Positions 11,744 through 22,417 of a stretch of 64,000 nucleotides of DNA are shown in pieces. Positions within the stretch are counted from its first letter, which is position 1, and every line of letters begins with the position of its first letter. Where the stretch lies: assembly GCF_000686805.1 (NCBI RefSeq), contig NZ_KK366020.1, positions 1 through 64,000 on the forward strand, given 5' to 3'. The position numbers and the translations under genes were made by a program. The DNA is from Bacillus sp. UNC41MFS5 (lineage in GTDB: Bacteria; Bacillota; Bacilli; Bacillales_B; DSM-18226). The notes under the pieces are model-generated. The model saw only the letters and a list, made by a program, of their open reading frames with translations, was not told the origin of the DNA and did not search any database.

Positions 11744-12363
11744 AACAGGTAACTGCTACAGGACAGACTGTCGAAGAAGCAGTAAAATCAGCTTTAGCTC
11801 AATTACAAACCAGCAAAGACCGCACAGATATTGATATTATTGATCAAGGTAAAAAAGGGATTTTCGGTATTTTCGGTTCACGTCCGGCTGTGGTAAAAGT
11901 AACTGTCATCATTGACCCCATTGAGGAAGCAAAGAATTTTCTTACTCAAGTAAGTGAACAAATGGGGGCCCCTGCGGAAATAGAAATCAAACGTGAGGGG
12001 AAACATGTTCATTTGATCATGACGGGAGAAAAGATCGCCTTATTGATTGGAAAGAGAGGGCAAACGTTAAATTCGCTTCAATATTTGACACAATTAGTCC
12101 TCAATCGTTTTTCAAATCATTATTTAACCGTGATTCTGGATGCGGAAGATTACCGGAAAAGAAGAAATGAAACACTTGTTCAATTAGCTCATCGACTAGC
12201 CGGGAAGGCTCTTAAGTCGGGAAAAGATGTAACTTTAGAACCAATGCCTTCTTATGAGCGGAAAGTTATTCATGCTGCATTATCAGATAACAAACGTGTG
12301 AAAACATTTTCTGATGGATCGGAACCACATCGCTTTATTGTGATTTCTCCAGCGAAAAGGTAA
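11740..12363 (+). CDS. khpB: RNA-binding protein KhpB (Jag)
   Basis: 207 aa. Domains in order: Jag_N ([18 protein letters not shown], residues 3-50), a KH domain with [16 protein letters not shown] near residue 105, and a C-terminal R3H domain ending [20 protein letters not shown]. It starts with GTG overlapping the yidC stop, so the two are translationally coupled. Family knowledge: it forms an RNA-binding pair with KhpA and affects cell envelope growth. Confidence 0.95.
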   Translation: MKQVTATGQTVEEAVKSALAQLQTSKDRTDIDIIDQGKKGIFGIFGSRPAVVKVTVIIDPIEEAKNFLTQVSEQMGAPAEIEIKREGKHVHLIMTGEKIALLIGKRGQTLNSLQYLTQLVLNRFSNHYLTVILDAEDYRKRRNETLVQLAHRLAGKALKSGKDVTLEPMPSYERKVIHAALSDNKRVKTFSDGSEPHRFIVISPAKR

Positions 12364-12380
12364 TATGATAAGTCATCTAA

Positions 12381-12410
12381 ACATCCTATCGAATGATAGG
12401 GTGTTTTTTT
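12381..12410 (+). terminator. terminator of the rpmH-rnpA-yidC-khpB block
   Basis: ACATCCTATC / GATAGGGTGT stem with an AAT-type loop, followed by seven T, 18 bases after the khpB stop. Confidence 0.88.
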
Positions 12411-12440
12411 GCTGCTGTAAAAGATGCCGAAAAAAGAAGT

Positions 12441-12536
12441 TGTTGATAACTTAAATCTTCTCTCGTTTTTCGTTTTATTGTTATTCACATGTGGATAAGT
12501 TAAAATAATAATGGGATAAAAGTGAATTGTGGATAG
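12441..12536. other. DnaA-box cluster upstream of mnmE
   Basis: An exact DnaA box TGTGGATAA (12490-12498) abuts TTATTCACA (12481-12489), with TGTTGATAA (12441-12449) and TGTGGATAG (12528-12536) nearby: four box-like 9-mers in 96 bp. It lies within the 286 bp gap before mnmE, which otherwise holds only the khpB terminator and presumably the mnmE promoter. Confidence 0.65.
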
Positions 12537-12649
12537 TTTAAGGTCGAGAAGGTTTACTTTTTCAACAGATAATGATGTGGTATTCTAGTGTTTTGGCGAA
12601 AAAAATCATTTTTTATATAGATAACAGTTTTTAGTGTGAGGTGAAGGAA

Positions 12650-14035
12650 ATGGAATATGATACGATTGCGGCCATCTCCACTCCGATGGGGGAAGGAGCG
12701 ATTGCCATTGTCCGCTTGAGTGGGGATGATGCGTTTGAAATTGCAGACAAGCTATTTAGAAGTATCGGTGGGAAGAAGCTGACTGAAGCAGCCACCCATA
12801 CGATTCACTATGGACATCTGATCGAACCAAAATCGAAACAAGTGGTCGAAGAGGTTATGGTTTCTGTGATGAAGGGTCCGAAAACTTTTACAAAAGAGGA
12901 TGTAGTGGAAATAAACTGCCATGGCGGAATTGTTTCTGTGAATAGAGTCCTTCAGTTAGTGTTAACGAATGGAGCGAGACTTGCTGAACCAGGCGAATTT
13001 ACAAAGAGGGCTTTTTTGAATGGACGAATTGATTTATCGCAAGCGGAAGCAGTCATGGATTTAATCAGAGCAAAAACAGATCGGGCGATGAATGTAGCGC
13101 TAGGACAAATGGAAGGCCGCTTATCGAAGTTGATTCAGAGACTCAGACAGGAGATTTTAGAAATCCTGGCTCATGTTGAGGTTAATATTGATTATCCGGA
13201 ATACGACGATGTGGAAGAAATGACCCATAAAATGCTGTCAGAAAAAGCACATTTTGTCAGGGAGGAAATCAAAAAACTGTTACAAACATCGGAACAAGGG
13301 AAAATTTTACGAGAAGGATTGTCAACGGCGATTGTTGGCCGCCCAAATGTAGGAAAGTCTTCGCTCTTAAACAGCCTTGTTCATGAAAATAAAGCGATTG
13401 TAACGGATATTCCTGGAACAACAAGGGATGTCATTGAAGAATACGTGAATGTTCGCGGCGTCCCCCTTCGGCTTTTAGACACTGCAGGGATAAGAGAAAC
13501 AGAGGATATTGTCGAACGAATTGGAGTTGAGCGCTCCCGTCAGGTTTTACAAGAAGCAGATTTGATTTTGCTAGTGTTAAATTATGCGGAGCAACTGAGT
13601 GCAGAAGATGAAAAGCTTTTTGAAGTAGTCAAAGGAATGGATGTCATCGTTATTGTTAATAAAACAGACTTGGAGCAAAAAATCGAGTTTGAGAAGGTAT
13701 ACGCTTTAGCGAAAGAACACAAGGTTGTTACCACTTCCTTACTTGAAGATCGTGGTGTCGATGAGTTAGAGGAAGCCATTGCTTCATTATTTTTTGCAGG
13801 ATCGATTGAAGCTGGTGATATGACCTATGTTTCCAATAGCCGCCATATCGGCTTATTAAGCCAAAGCTTACAGTCAATCGAAGAGGCGATTGAAGGAGTA
13901 GAAATGGGGACACCGATAGATATTGTTCAAATTGATTTAACGAGAACATGGGAATTACTTGGCGAAATCATTGGTGAAAGTGTTCATGAAAGCCTGATCG
14001 ACCAACTATTCTCGCAGTTCTGTCTAGGTAAATAG
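12650..14035 (+). CDS. mnmE: tRNA uridine-5-carboxymethylaminomethyl modification GTPase MnmE
   Basis: 461 aa. An N-terminal tetrahydrofolate-binding domain ([21 protein letters not shown]) is followed by a helical domain and an inserted G domain: Walker [13 protein letters not shown], switch [15 protein letters not shown] and NKTD. The C-terminus is FCLGK, with the catalytic cysteine. With MnmG it makes cmnm5 at U34 of tRNAs. A GTG lies three codons upstream, but GAGGTG is correctly spaced for this ATG. Confidence 0.97.
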   Translation: MEYDTIAAISTPMGEGAIAIVRLSGDDAFEIADKLFRSIGGKKLTEAATHTIHYGHLIEPKSKQVVEEVMVSVMKGPKTFTKEDVVEINCHGGIVSVNRVLQLVLTNGARLAEPGEFTKRAFLNGRIDLSQAEAVMDLIRAKTDRAMNVALGQMEGRLSKLIQRLRQEILEILAHVEVNIDYPEYDDVEEMTHKMLSEKAHFVREEIKKLLQTSEQGKILREGLSTAIVGRPNVGKSSLLNSLVHENKAIVTDIPGTTRDVIEEYVNVRGVPLRLLDTAGIRETEDIVERIGVERSRQVLQEADLILLVLNYAEQLSAEDEKLFEVVKGMDVIVIVNKTDLEQKIEFEKVYALAKEHKVVTTSLLEDRGVDELEEAIASLFFAGSIEAGDMTYVSNSRHIGLLSQSLQSIEEAIEGVEMGTPIDIVQIDLTRTWELLGEIIGESVHESLIDQLFSQFCLGK

Positions 14036-14051
14036 AAAGAGGAGTGACAAC

Positions 14052-15941
14052 ATGCAATACGAAGCAGGAAATTTTGAAGTCATTGTCATCGGGGCAGGAC
14101 ATGCCGGTTGTGAAGCGGGCCTAGCTGCCGCTCGAGTTGGCGCAAAAACATTGATGATCACCATTAATCTCGATATGGTAGCCTTTATGCCATGTAACCC
14201 ATCAGTTGGAGGCCCTGCTAAGGGAATCGTTGTTCGTGAAATTGATGCGCTTGGCGGAGAAATGGGTAGAAATATTGATAAAACCTATATCCAAATGAGA
14301 ATGCTGAACACAGGTAAAGGGCCGGCCGTACGAGCATTACGGGCCCAAGCGGATAAATTTGCTTATCAGCATGAAATGAAAAAAACCATTGAAGAAGAAG
14401 AAAACATGACCCTCATCCAAGGGATGGTTGAAGAATTAATCGTTGAGGATGGCGTTTGTACCGGCGTTATTACTAAAACGGGAGCTGTATACCGTTCTAA
14501 AACAGTCGTTATTACAACCGGCACATTCTTACGTGGTGAAATTATTATTGGTGACTTGAAGTATTCGAGTGGTCCGAATAATCAACAGCCATCAATCAAA
14601 TTATCTGAGCATCTAGAAGCACTAGGATTTGACCTGGTCCGCTTTAAAACGGGAACGCCGCCGCGCGTCAATAGTAATACCATTGATTACAGCAAAACAG
14701 AAATCCAACCGGGTGATGATCAACCTAGAGCATTTTCTTATGAAACAACGAAATATATTACGGACCAACTGCCATGCTGGTTAACCTATACAAACGAAGA
14801 AACGCATCAAATTATTGATCAGAACCTCCATCGCTCACCAATGTTTTCTGGAATGATTAAGGGAACAGGTCCGCGTTACTGTCCGTCGATTGAGGATAAA
14901 GTGGTCCGCTTTAATGATAAGCCGCGCCATCAAATTTTCCTTGAGCCTGAAGGAAGGAATACGCAGGAAGTATACGTGCAGGGGTTGTCAACAAGCTTAC
15001 CGGAGGATGTTCAGCAGCAAATTCTAAAATCAATTTCCGGACTAGAAAATGTGCAAATGATGCGTTCCGGTTATGCGATTGAATATGATGCGATTGTTCC
15101 TACACAGTTGTGGCCAACACTTGAAACAAAGGTCGTTAAAAATTTATATACCGCCGGTCAAATTAATGGGACATCTGGCTATGAAGAAGCGGCAGGTCAA
15201 GGCTTAATGGCCGGGATTAATGCGGGCTTAAATGCACTTGGCCGTGACCAGTTAGTATTAAGTCGTTCCGATGCGTATATTGGGGTGTTAATTGATGATT
15301 TAATTACAAAAGGGACAAATGAACCTTATCGTTTGTTAACATCACGCGCGGAGTACCGCCTGCTTTTGCGCCATGATAATGCGGATTTACGGTTAACTGA
15401 AATCGGCCATCAAATTGGACTGATTCGTGACGACCGTTACGAAAGATTCTTGGCTAAAAGAGAGGCCATTGAGACGGAAAAGCAGCGCCTAGAGTCGACG
15501 TTCCTAAAGCCAACTCCAGAGGTTCAAGAAATGATCCGAAGCATTGGCGGCAGTGAATTAAAGGATGGAATCCGGGCCTCTGATTTATTAAAAAGACCAG
15601 AGATGTCCTATCATCAACTTGAAACCATTTTCCCTAGTGAAGTTGCGTTAGATGAAGATGTAAAGGAACAGGTGGAAATTCAACTAAAATATGATGGATA
15701 TATTACCAAGTCCTTGCAGCAGGTTGAACGATTAAAGAAAATGGAAGATAAGAAAATTCCCGAGAATATTGATTATGATGCCGTCTCCGGACTTGCGACG
15801 GAAGCTAGGCAGAAATTAAAGTTAGTCAAACCGCTATCCATTGCCCAGGCATCCCGGATTGCCGGTGTAAATCCGGCCGATATTTCCATCTTGCTTGTCT
15901 ACCTAGAACAAGGCAAGATCGCAAGGGTTTCGAATGAATAA
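14052..15941 (+). CDS. mnmG: tRNA modification FAD enzyme MnmG (GidA)
   Basis: 629 aa partner of MnmE. The N-terminal FAD Rossmann motif is [19 protein letters not shown]. The GidA signature GPKYC-like block is present as [17 protein letters not shown], and the second signature is [20 protein letters not shown]. The C-terminal helical part binds MnmE. The RBS is AGAGGAG and the gap from mnmE is 16 bp, indicating an operon mnmE-mnmG-rsmG. Confidence 0.98.
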   Translation: MQYEAGNFEVIVIGAGHAGCEAGLAAARVGAKTLMITINLDMVAFMPCNPSVGGPAKGIVVREIDALGGEMGRNIDKTYIQMRMLNTGKGPAVRALRAQADKFAYQHEMKKTIEEEENMTLIQGMVEELIVEDGVCTGVITKTGAVYRSKTVVITTGTFLRGEIIIGDLKYSSGPNNQQPSIKLSEHLEALGFDLVRFKTGTPPRVNSNTIDYSKTEIQPGDDQPRAFSYETTKYITDQLPCWLTYTNEETHQIIDQNLHRSPMFSGMIKGTGPRYCPSIEDKVVRFNDKPRHQIFLEPEGRNTQEVYVQGLSTSLPEDVQQQILKSISGLENVQMMRSGYAIEYDAIVPTQLWPTLETKVVKNLYTAGQINGTSGYEEAAGQGLMAGINAGLNALGRDQLVLSRSDAYIGVLIDDLITKGTNEPYRLLTSRAEYRLLLRHDNADLRLTEIGHQIGLIRDDRYERFLAKREAIETEKQRLESTFLKPTPEVQEMIRSIGGSELKDGIRASDLLKRPEMSYHQLETIFPSEVALDEDVKEQVEIQLKYDGYITKSLQQVERLKKMEDKKIPENIDYDAVSGLATEARQKLKLVKPLSIAQASRIAGVNPADISILLVYLEQGKIARVSNE

Positions 15942-15962
15942 TTATGTGAGGAAGATAACTGA

Positions 15963-16679
15963 ATGATCATCGAACAATTTGCAGCAAATTTACAGGAAAA
16001 GGGGATTACCCTTACAAGTGTGCAGCTCGACCAATTTGAGAAGTATTTTGAAACATTGGTTGAATGGAATGAAAAAATGAACCTTACAGCGATTACCGAT
16101 AAAGCGGAAGTGTATTTAAAGCATTTTTATGATTCCATTACCGCTTCTTTCTATTTTGATTTTACAAGGCCGTTCCATCTTTGTGATGTTGGAGCAGGTG
16201 CAGGGTTCCCGAGTATTCCATTAAAAATTGTTTACCCTCATATTGAGGTGACGATTGTAGATTCATTAAACAAACGTATTTCTTTTTTAAATCATCTAGC
16301 TAAAGAATTAAATTTAGAAAACGTTCATTTTATTCATGATCGTGCGGAAACCTTCGGGGTCAATCCGGAGTTCCGTGAAAATTTTGAGGTGGTAACGGCA
16401 AGAGCGGTAGCAAGAATGTCTGTGTTGAGTGAGTTTTGTTTACCCCTCGTCAAAGTAGGCGGTCATTTTATTGCCATGAAAGCTGCCCATGCCAAGGATG
16501 AATTAGGAATGGGCCAAAAGGCAATCACCACGCTTGGCGGAAGATTAGAGGAAATGTTTACTTTTACGCTGCCAATGGAAGAAAGTGAACGGAATATTCT
16601 CATCATAAAAAAGGAGAAACAAACACCAAAGAAATATCCGCGTAAGCCAGGGACACCAGGAAAGACACCGATTGAGTAA
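15963..16679 (+). CDS. rsmG: 16S rRNA m7G527 methyltransferase RsmG (GidB)
   Basis: 238 aa Rossmann methyltransferase using S-adenosylmethionine. Motif I is [15 protein letters not shown]. The N-terminal signature [12 protein letters not shown] is typical of GidB. Loss of this enzyme gives low-level streptomycin resistance in other bacteria. The C-terminus is a basic proline-rich tail. It follows mnmG by 21 bp. Confidence 0.97.
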   Translation: MIIEQFAANLQEKGITLTSVQLDQFEKYFETLVEWNEKMNLTAITDKAEVYLKHFYDSITASFYFDFTRPFHLCDVGAGAGFPSIPLKIVYPHIEVTIVDSLNKRISFLNHLAKELNLENVHFIHDRAETFGVNPEFRENFEVVTARAVARMSVLSEFCLPLVKVGGHFIAMKAAHAKDELGMGQKAITTLGGRLEEMFTFTLPMEESERNILIIKKEKQTPKKYPRKPGTPGKTPIE

Positions 16680-16794
16680 GAAAAACAATTTTGGAAAACT
16701 AACAATTTTTAGAGCAAACATGTTATTCTAGGCAGGAAGAATTGAACTAGGTAGAGAATTAGTAATAGGGAGTTTCGTAAAGGTGGTGTTGGGG

Positions 16795-17664
16795 ATGAAA
16801 CAATCATTTACACGCTTTTTTGGCCTCGGCGATAAGGGACAACCAGAGGTTGAACAAGAACTTGAAAAAGAGCTGATTACGGAAAAAAACGAGGAAATAA
16901 ATAAAATACCAATTGACCATATAGTTCCAAACCGCTTTCAGCCTCGGACGGTTTTTGATGAAGAGAAAATTGAAGAATTAGCGCGAACCATTCACATTCA
17001 TGGTATTATTCAACCGATTGTTGTGAGAGAATTTGCCATTGGGCAATATGAAATTATTGCTGGAGAACGCCGTTTTCGGGCGATGAAAAAGCTCGGTTGG
17101 ACCGAAGCCCCGGCGATTATCAAAAATTTATCGGATACAGAAACAGCCTCTGTTGCATTAATCGAGAACCTGCAGCGAGAAGAGCTATCCCCCATTGAAG
17201 AAGCGATGGCCTATGGAAAATTGCTGGAATTACACAACTTGACCCAGGAGGCCTTAGCACAACGTCTTGGGAAAGGGCAGTCAACGGTGGCTAACAAGCT
17301 CCGTCTTCTTAAATTACCGCAGCCGATTCAAGAGGCATTATTATCGAAGGTAATTACAGAGCGGCATGCCCGTGCCTTAATCCCTCTAAAGGATCCTGAA
17401 AAACAAGTTGCATTGTTAGCAGAAATTATCGAAAAGAACTTTAATGTTAAGCAAACCGAGGAACGTGTCGTTAAACTGCTGGAACAAAAAAATGAAAAGC
17501 CAAAACCGAAACGGAAGGCTTTCAGTAAAGATATGAGAATTGCTGTCAATACAATTCGCCAATCCTTATCAATGGTAACGGACAGCGGAATTAACCTCGA
17601 TGCTGAGGAAGAAGAATTTGACGAATTCTACCAATTTACAATCCGTATTCCAAAGAAAAAATAA
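16795..17664 (+). CDS. noc: nucleoid occlusion protein Noc
   Basis: 289 aa ParB-family CTP-binding protein that prevents septation over the nucleoid. The amphipathic membrane-targeting N-terminus [12 protein letters not shown] is present. It has the ParB-type [13 protein letters not shown] and [14 protein letters not shown] boxes and an HTH around [22 protein letters not shown]. The start is set at MKQSF, not the GTG four codons earlier, to match Noc. No Noc binding palindrome (ATTTCCCGGGAAAT type) was found in this window. Confidence 0.95.
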   Translation: MKQSFTRFFGLGDKGQPEVEQELEKELITEKNEEINKIPIDHIVPNRFQPRTVFDEEKIEELARTIHIHGIIQPIVVREFAIGQYEIIAGERRFRAMKKLGWTEAPAIIKNLSDTETASVALIENLQREELSPIEEAMAYGKLLELHNLTQEALAQRLGKGQSTVANKLRLLKLPQPIQEALLSKVITERHARALIPLKDPEKQVALLAEIIEKNFNVKQTEERVVKLLEQKNEKPKPKRKAFSKDMRIAVNTIRQSLSMVTDSGINLDAEEEEFDEFYQFTIRIPKKK

Positions 17665-17680
17665 TAGATAAATAGATACA

Positions 17681-17715
17681 AGAACCAAGCATTCCGAATG
17701 TTTGGTTCTTTTTAT
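17681..17715 (+). terminator. terminator of noc
   Basis: AGAACCAA / TTGGTTCT stem followed by a T run, 17 bases after the noc stop. Confidence 0.85.
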
Positions 17716-17970
17716 TTGAGGAAGTTTCCCTATTAGTGGTAATGTTTGGATATGAGGTGTCCTCTACCCGCCAATCTAGCGACCTGCCAACAAGTAGACA
17801 TTTGAATAATTTAAGAAAAAATCCAACAACCTAACTGTTTCATGCTAAAATAAAGGAATGGAATTTTACTTTTGCAATCAAGGTTAAATTAGCCAAATGA
17901 ACAATATTTTTATAAAATTTAAGAGAATAGCAGAATAAAACTTTGAGAGAATAAAAGGGTAGGTGACATC
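17716..17970 (+). promoter_or_regulatory. noc-parA gap, probable parA promoter region
   Basis: 255 bp with no open frame of note. The element TGCTAAAAT near 17851 resembles an extended -10, but there is no convincing -35, so the parA promoter is only a guess. GGGTAGGTGAC lies just before the parA GTG. Nothing else recognisable. Confidence 0.35.
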
Positions 17971-18732
17971 GTGGGCAAAATTCTTGCAATCGCGAATCAA
18001 AAAGGCGGAGTCGGAAAAACGACTACCTCTGTCAACCTAGGTGCCTGCTTAGCATATATTGGAAAACGTGTCCTGCTAGTAGACACGGACCCGCAGGGAA
18101 ACGCAACAAGCGGGATTGGTATTGAAAAGGCAGAAGTTGACCAATGCATATATGATGTTTTAGTAGATGATGTAGTAGCAAATGATGTCATTAAATCTAC
18201 ATCAGTCGAAAATTTGTATGCAATCCCAGCCACCATTCAGCTGGCAGGAGCAGAAATTGAATTGGTACCGACCATTTCAAGAGAAGTTCGTTTGAAGCGT
18301 GCACTAGAAGAAGTGAGAGACCAATTTGATTATATTATTATTGATTGTCCGCCATCGTTAGGTTTATTGACCCTTAATGCCTTAACAGCTTCTGATTCCG
18401 TCTTAATTCCAGTTCAATGTGAGTATTATGCGTTGGAAGGCTTAAGTCAATTATTAAGTACGGTAAGACTTGTTCAAAAGCATCTGAATCAGGATTTAAA
18501 AATTGAAGGCGTTTTATTAACCATGCTTGATGCACGGACCAATCTAGGCATTCAAGTCATTGAAGAAGTGAAAAAATATTTTCAAGATAAAGTGTATAAA
18601 ACCATAATTCCAAGAAATGTACGTCTAAGCGAAGCTCCAAGTCATGGTGAACCGATTATTACCTATGATGCCAAATCCCGTGGTGCTGAGGTGTATTTAG
18701 ATTTAGCAAAGGAAGTGGTCTCGAATGGCTAA
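17971..18732 (+). CDS. parA: chromosome partitioning ATPase ParA (Soj)
   Basis: 253 aa deviant Walker ATPase: [17 protein letters not shown] at the N-terminus, [11 protein letters not shown], and IIDCPPSLG. It binds DNA as an ATP dimer and, with ParB, governs origin segregation and DnaA activity. The start is GTG after GGTAGGTGAC. It overlaps parB by 8 bp, so the pair is translationally coupled. Confidence 0.97.
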   Translation: MGKILAIANQKGGVGKTTTSVNLGACLAYIGKRVLLVDTDPQGNATSGIGIEKAEVDQCIYDVLVDDVVANDVIKSTSVENLYAIPATIQLAGAEIELVPTISREVRLKRALEEVRDQFDYIIIDCPPSLGLLTLNALTASDSVLIPVQCEYYALEGLSQLLSTVRLVQKHLNQDLKIEGVLLTMLDARTNLGIQVIEEVKKYFQDKVYKTIIPRNVRLSEAPSHGEPIITYDAKSRGAEVYLDLAKEVVSNG

Positions 18733-19576
18733 AGGTTTAGGAAAAGGCCTTAATGCATTTTTTGCGGATGCTAGTACAGAGGAAGTCGTTCTAGAAATCA
18801 AACTGAGCGAATTGCGTCCCAATCCATATCAGCCTCGTAAAACCTTCCAACAAGAGACAATCGATGAATTAAAAGAGTCGATCATCGAGCATGGAATCCT
18901 GCAGCCACTCGTGGTTAGAAAAAGTATTCGTGGCTACGAAATAGTAGTAGGTGAGCGGCGTTTCCGTGCAGCGAAAGAGGCAAAACTTGAAACTGTCCCC
19001 GCTGTAGTCCGGACACTTTCGGAACAGCAAATGATGGAATTGGCCGTCCTCGAAAACCTGCAAAGGGAAGATTTAAATCCGATTGAAGAAGGACTAGCCT
19101 ATCAATTGTTAATGGAAAAGTTAAAGTTGACACAAGAAGAGGTAGCGAAGCGCCTAGGGAAAAGCCGACCGCATATCGCCAACCATATCCGTCTCCTATC
19201 CCTCCCTCAAAAGATTCAAGAATTAATCTCAGGCGGGAAAATATCGATGGGCCATGGACGTGCCTTATTAGGACTTCGCCAAAAAGAGAAACTGCCAAGC
19301 CTAGTCGAAAAAGTAACCAAAGAAGCATTGAATGTCCGTCAGTTAGAAAAACTGATTCAACAAATAAATGAAAATGTTCCACGTGAAACGAAAAAGCCAG
19401 AACCGAAGAAAGATGTGTTTATCAAGGAACGGGAACATGTCTTGCGGGAACGGTTTGGGACGACGGTTAATATTAAACAGAACAAGAATAAAGGTAAAAT
19501 TGAAATTGAGTTCTTCTCTAAAGAGGATTTAGAACGAATTTTAGAGATGCTCCATCAGGAGGATCCTTTATTATAA
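18725..19576 (+). CDS. parB: ParB-type centromere-binding protein (Spo0J)
   Basis: 283 aa CTP-dependent DNA clamp that loads at parS and spreads. The N-terminal box is [11 protein letters not shown], the CTP site is [12 protein letters not shown], and the partner motif is [13 protein letters not shown]. The HTH is [23 protein letters not shown]. The C-terminal dimerisation domain begins around residue 225. A parS site is embedded in its own coding sequence. Confidence 0.97.
   Translation: MAKGLGKGLNAFFADASTEEVVLEIKLSELRPNPYQPRKTFQQETIDELKESIIEHGILQPLVVRKSIRGYEIVVGERRFRAAKEAKLETVPAVVRTLSEQQMMELAVLENLQREDLNPIEEGLAYQLLMEKLKLTQEEVAKRLGKSRPHIANHIRLLSLPQKIQELISGGKISMGHGRALLGLRQKEKLPSLVEKVTKEALNVRQLEKLIQQINENVPRETKKPEPKKDVFIKEREHVLRERFGTTVNIKQNKNKGKIEIEFFSKEDLERILEMLHQEDPLL
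19375..19390 (+). other. parS: parS site inside parB
   Basis: TGTTCCACGTGAAACG, one base off the 16 bp parS consensus TGTTNCACGTGAAACA. It encodes NVPRET in parB. B. subtilis also has a parS within spo0J. Confidence 0.92.
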
Positions 19577-19604
19577 ACCATCGAACGGTGGTTTATTTTT
19601 TTTT
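19574..19604 (+). terminator. terminator of parAB
   Basis: TAAACCA / TGGTTTA stem followed by nine T. The parB stop codon lies in the left arm. Confidence 0.8.
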
Positions 19605-19662
19605 ACTTATATGATAGTTTAAAAGAAATATATTTCGAAGGTCGAAAAAAGGTGGATGTAAG

Positions 19663-20382
19663 ATGTTTTTATTAGGAACACTGGTCAATGGGCTTTTAAT
19701 AGTTGTAGGCACACTTCTTGGAAAGTTGTTAAACCGGATTCCAGAAGGAATGAAAGTCACTGTCATGTATGCCATCGGCTTATCTGTCATGGTGTTAGGC
19801 TTACAAATGGGTTTAAAGAGTGAAAATTTCCTCATTGTTATTATTAGCCTCGTTGTTGGAGCGGTGGCTGGTGAAGCGTTAAAACTGGAGGATAAATTAA
19901 ATGATTTAGGATTATGGCTGGAAAAGAAAGTCGGCCCTTCTAATGGTAAAGGCAGTATCTCAGAAGGATTTGTTACAGCGACATTAATCTTTGTGATTGG
20001 GGCAATGGCGATTATTGGCGCGCTTGATAGCGGCATCCGCGGTGATCATGATGTGTTGTACACCAAATCGTTAATCGATGGATTTACGGCGTTAATTTTA
20101 ACGACAACATTGGGAATTGGGGTTATTTTTTCAGCGATTCCGGTTGTCCTCTATGAAGGGGGCATTGCCCTATTTGCGACCCAGATTGACCGATTTGTCC
20201 CGCAGGCATTAATGGATCAGTTTATTGTTGAGATGACAGCAACAGGCGGTATCATGATTTTTGCGATTGGCTTAAATTTAACGGGCATGGTGAAAATTAG
20301 AGTAGCCAATCTCCTGCCTGGAATTGTCGTCACGGGGCTGATTGTATCAGTTCTTTATAATTATCATTTGTATGTTCAATAA
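19663..20382 (+). CDS. DUF554 family membrane protein (YdfK/YqgA-like)
   Basis: 239 aa, about seven hydrophobic segments. The motif GTLLGKLLNRIPEGMKVTVMYA at the N-terminus, and the ALDSGIRGDHDVLYTKSLIDG loop, are typical of DUF554 proteins. The biochemical role of the family is not known. It is monocistronic, with terminators on both sides, and the ATG follows AAAGGTGGATG. Confidence 0.85.
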   Translation: MFLLGTLVNGLLIVVGTLLGKLLNRIPEGMKVTVMYAIGLSVMVLGLQMGLKSENFLIVIISLVVGAVAGEALKLEDKLNDLGLWLEKKVGPSNGKGSISEGFVTATLIFVIGAMAIIGALDSGIRGDHDVLYTKSLIDGFTALILTTTLGIGVIFSAIPVVLYEGGIALFATQIDRFVPQALMDQFIVEMTATGGIMIFAIGLNLTGMVKIRVANLLPGIVVTGLIVSVLYNYHLYVQ

Positions 20383-20387
20383 ATGAA

Positions 20388-20430
20388 GCAAAAAAAGAGC
20401 ATTCGGTCTGATCCGGTTTGCTCTTTTAAT
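20388..20430. terminator. bidirectional terminator between the DUF554 gene and yyaC
   Basis: AAAAAGAGCA and TGCTCTTTT arms with an inner CGG/CCG pairing. A T run is present on both strands, fitting the convergent genes. Confidence 0.8.
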
Positions 20431-21046
20431 TTGTCTTCTCTTCTTCGAGCCAATTTAAGTTTAATTCTGTCCAATTTTGCTTAGAGTAGAGCAGACTTGC
20501 TTGATAGATGCCATTGGCGATGGTTTTTGCCATTTTCATCACAAGATTTAAGCGGGTGTTTTGTAAGACAAAAAACTCCATAAAGCCGCTGACATTGACG
20601 ATGCCTGTGATATGTATATCACCGACCGCTGGCAGTTCCTTGTTTACTCCTGCCCCTGGTTTGACAGGACCATTCCCTACTTGAATCACGCCGACATTTT
20701 TAACCCTTCCCAAACAAGCATCAATACCAATGATGTAGGGGTCATCATGTTTTGCTTGGATTTCTTTTAATTTATCAGCCAGATTTACGGCGTGAATCGG
20801 TTCATCTAATGTCCCGTACACATAGAATGCTCGCAGGTCCTTTTCTTCTAGAAGTGTTCCAACAAGCGGCCCTAATGAATCTCCCGTGGAACGGTCGGTA
20901 CCAATACAAACAAAGACAATTGGGCGGCTTGTCACAGTAGGAATAGTAGCAAGTAATTCCTCAGCGAGATTTTCAGCCGCATGTAAATCATCATGGCTGA
21001 TTCTTGTCTTTGTCCTTCTGTCAAAAAAACTGGTCTTTAGATTCAT
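20426..21046 (-). CDS. yyaC: spore protease-like protein YyaC
   Basis: 206 aa, DUF1256 / GPR-like fold. The segment VFVCIGTDRSTGDSLGPLVG is diagnostic, followed by YIIGIDACLG and GPVKPGAGVNKELPAVGDIHITGIVNVSG. In B. subtilis yyaC lies next to spo0J and is expressed during sporulation. It runs against replication and the neighbouring genes, which suits a sporulation-only gene. I did not assign a sporulation promoter with confidence. Confidence 0.9.
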   Translation of the reverse strand: MNLKTSFFDRRTKTRISHDDLHAAENLAEELLATIPTVTSRPIVFVCIGTDRSTGDSLGPLVGTLLEEKDLRAFYVYGTLDEPIHAVNLADKLKEIQAKHDDPYIIGIDACLGRVKNVGVIQVGNGPVKPGAGVNKELPAVGDIHITGIVNVSGFMEFFVLQNTRLNLVMKMAKTIANGIYQASLLYSKQNWTELNLNWLEEEKTN

Positions 21047-21205
21047 TAAGTCACTCCCTAACCGTAATAAGTCTTACTATTATACGGAATTTTCAGTAAA
21101 TCTATACATAAAGCGGGTAAAAAAGGAAAATTCATAATGCTATTAACTGCATAAAATAATTGCTAAAATAGAAATGGCAAAAAGGTTTTAGAGGATGGTG
21201 TCTAA

Positions 21206-22072
21206 ATGACTCTTACACAAAAGGGAATGCAAAAATTACTTGATAAATTTCAAAATGAAGATACATGGCTGGCTCTAGGCGAAGGGCTGTTAAAAATTAT
21301 TGCGATTTTAATAATTACCAATATCTTGATTCGTATTGGAAAATTAATGATCCATAATATTTTTAAAATTAGAAACCTCTCCCCGCTTAGTACTTCTGAA
21401 CGGCGAGAAGAAACACTCTCCCGGCTGCTTGATAATGTCCTTTCTTATGTCGTTTATTTTATTGCTTTTATGATGATTCTTTCTGTGTTAGGAATTGATG
21501 TAAAAGCACTAATTGCCGGGGCTGGAGTGGTTGGTTTAGCCGTAGGTTTTGGAGCGCAAAGTTTAGTCAAAGATGTTATCAGCGGTTTTTTTATTATTTT
21601 TGAGGATCAATTTTCCGTAGGTGACCATGTTCGCATCGGTCAATTTGAAGGAAATGTCGAAGCAATAGGGTTAAGAACGACAAAAATTAAAAGTTGGACC
21701 GGGGAACTGCATATTTTACCAAATGGCAGTATTATTGAAGTAACCAACTTCTCCATTAATAACAGTATCGCCGTTGTAGATATTGCTATCGCCTATGGGG
21801 AGGACATTGCTAAGGCAGAAAAGGTAATTGAGGAAGCAATTCAGTATATGCAAGCTCAATATGAGGAGTTAGTTAAGCCTCCTGAGTTATTAGGAATTCA
21901 AACAATGGGCGCAACAGAGATTGTCTTACGCGTTGTCGCCGAAACGCAGCCAATGAAGCAGGCTGGCGTTTCCCGCATGATTCGCAGGGATATTAAGCTT
22001 CAATTAGACGAAAATGGCATTAAGGCTCCAGATCCCAAAGTGGTCATGTATGGCTCTGGACAACCTAAATAA
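21206..22072 (+). CDS. small-conductance mechanosensitive channel (MscS family)
   Basis: 288 aa. Three transmembrane helices; TM3 and the beta domain carry GAGVVGLAVGFGAQSLVKDV, FFIIFEDQFSVGDHV and the LPNGSIIEVTNFS block that define MscS. It is an osmotic-downshock emergency valve by family knowledge. The RBS is GAGGATGG and the start is ATG. It is followed after 14 bp by the small DUF951 gene, probably one transcript. Confidence 0.95.
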   Translation: MTLTQKGMQKLLDKFQNEDTWLALGEGLLKIIAILIITNILIRIGKLMIHNIFKIRNLSPLSTSERREETLSRLLDNVLSYVVYFIAFMMILSVLGIDVKALIAGAGVVGLAVGFGAQSLVKDVISGFFIIFEDQFSVGDHVRIGQFEGNVEAIGLRTTKIKSWTGELHILPNGSIIEVTNFSINNSIAVVDIAIAYGEDIAKAEKVIEEAIQYMQAQYEELVKPPELLGIQTMGATEIVLRVVAETQPMKQAGVSRMIRRDIKLQLDENGIKAPDPKVVMYGSGQPK

Positions 22073-22086
22073 GGGGTGGATGTGGC

Positions 22087-22284
22087 ATGGAAGAAAAGGA
22101 ATTTGCTTTAAATGATGTTGTTGAGATGAAGAAACAGCACCCTTGTGGAACAAATCGCTGGAAAGTCATCCGCATGGGGATGGACGTTCGCATTAAATGT
22201 GAAGGATGCGGTCATAGTGTCCTCATTCCGAGGCGAGAATTTTCAAGGAAAATGAAGAAAATTTTGGTGAAGCATGAAGAGTAG
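22087..22284 (+). CDS. yyzM: DUF951 protein YyzM
   Basis: 65 aa. The pattern VVEMKKQHPCGTNRWKVIRMGMDVRIKCEGCGHSVLIPRREF has one CxxC pair plus an isolated cysteine and fits DUF951, found beside ychF in many Firmicutes. It may bind RNA or metal, but the function is not established. The ribosome site is AAGGGGTGGATG. Confidence 0.9.
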   Translation: MEEKEFALNDVVEMKKQHPCGTNRWKVIRMGMDVRIKCEGCGHSVLIPRREFSRKMKKILVKHEE

Positions 22285-22298
22285 TTCATGCTTTTTTT
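22271..22298 (+). terminator. terminator after yyzM
   Basis: AGCATGAA / TTCATGCT stem and seven T. The stem overlaps the end of the coding sequence. Confidence 0.85.
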
Positions 22299-22299
22299 A

Positions 22300-22378
22300 T
22301 GAAAAGCGGAAGTGCCCGTCTAGCGAAGTACACTAGCTGCTGGGTACTGGAGCCAGACAGTATTCAAATTTCAAAGAA
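22300..22378. repeat. intergenic structured repeat remnant
   Basis: GAAAAGCGGAAGTGCCCGTC followed by an imperfect stem (GTCTAGCG-AAGTAC facing GTACTGGAGCCAGAC). It resembles the dispersed GAAAAGCGGAAG... intergenic elements I recall from several Bacillus genomes. That resemblance is from memory and cannot be tested here; only one copy is in the window. Confidence 0.45.
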
Positions 22379-22417
22379 AAGTAGAAATAGAGTTTTTGCA
22401 TATAGGGGGTGGGAATA

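Noticed and set aside
16795..17664. Noc binding sites near noc
   Set aside because: I looked for ATTTCCCGGGAAAT-like palindromes and found none in the window.
20940..21205. Sigma-F promoter for yyaC
   Set aside because: GTATA and TATAAT-like elements are present on the reverse strand, but the spacing and the GG of the -10 do not fit sigma-F well enough to call.
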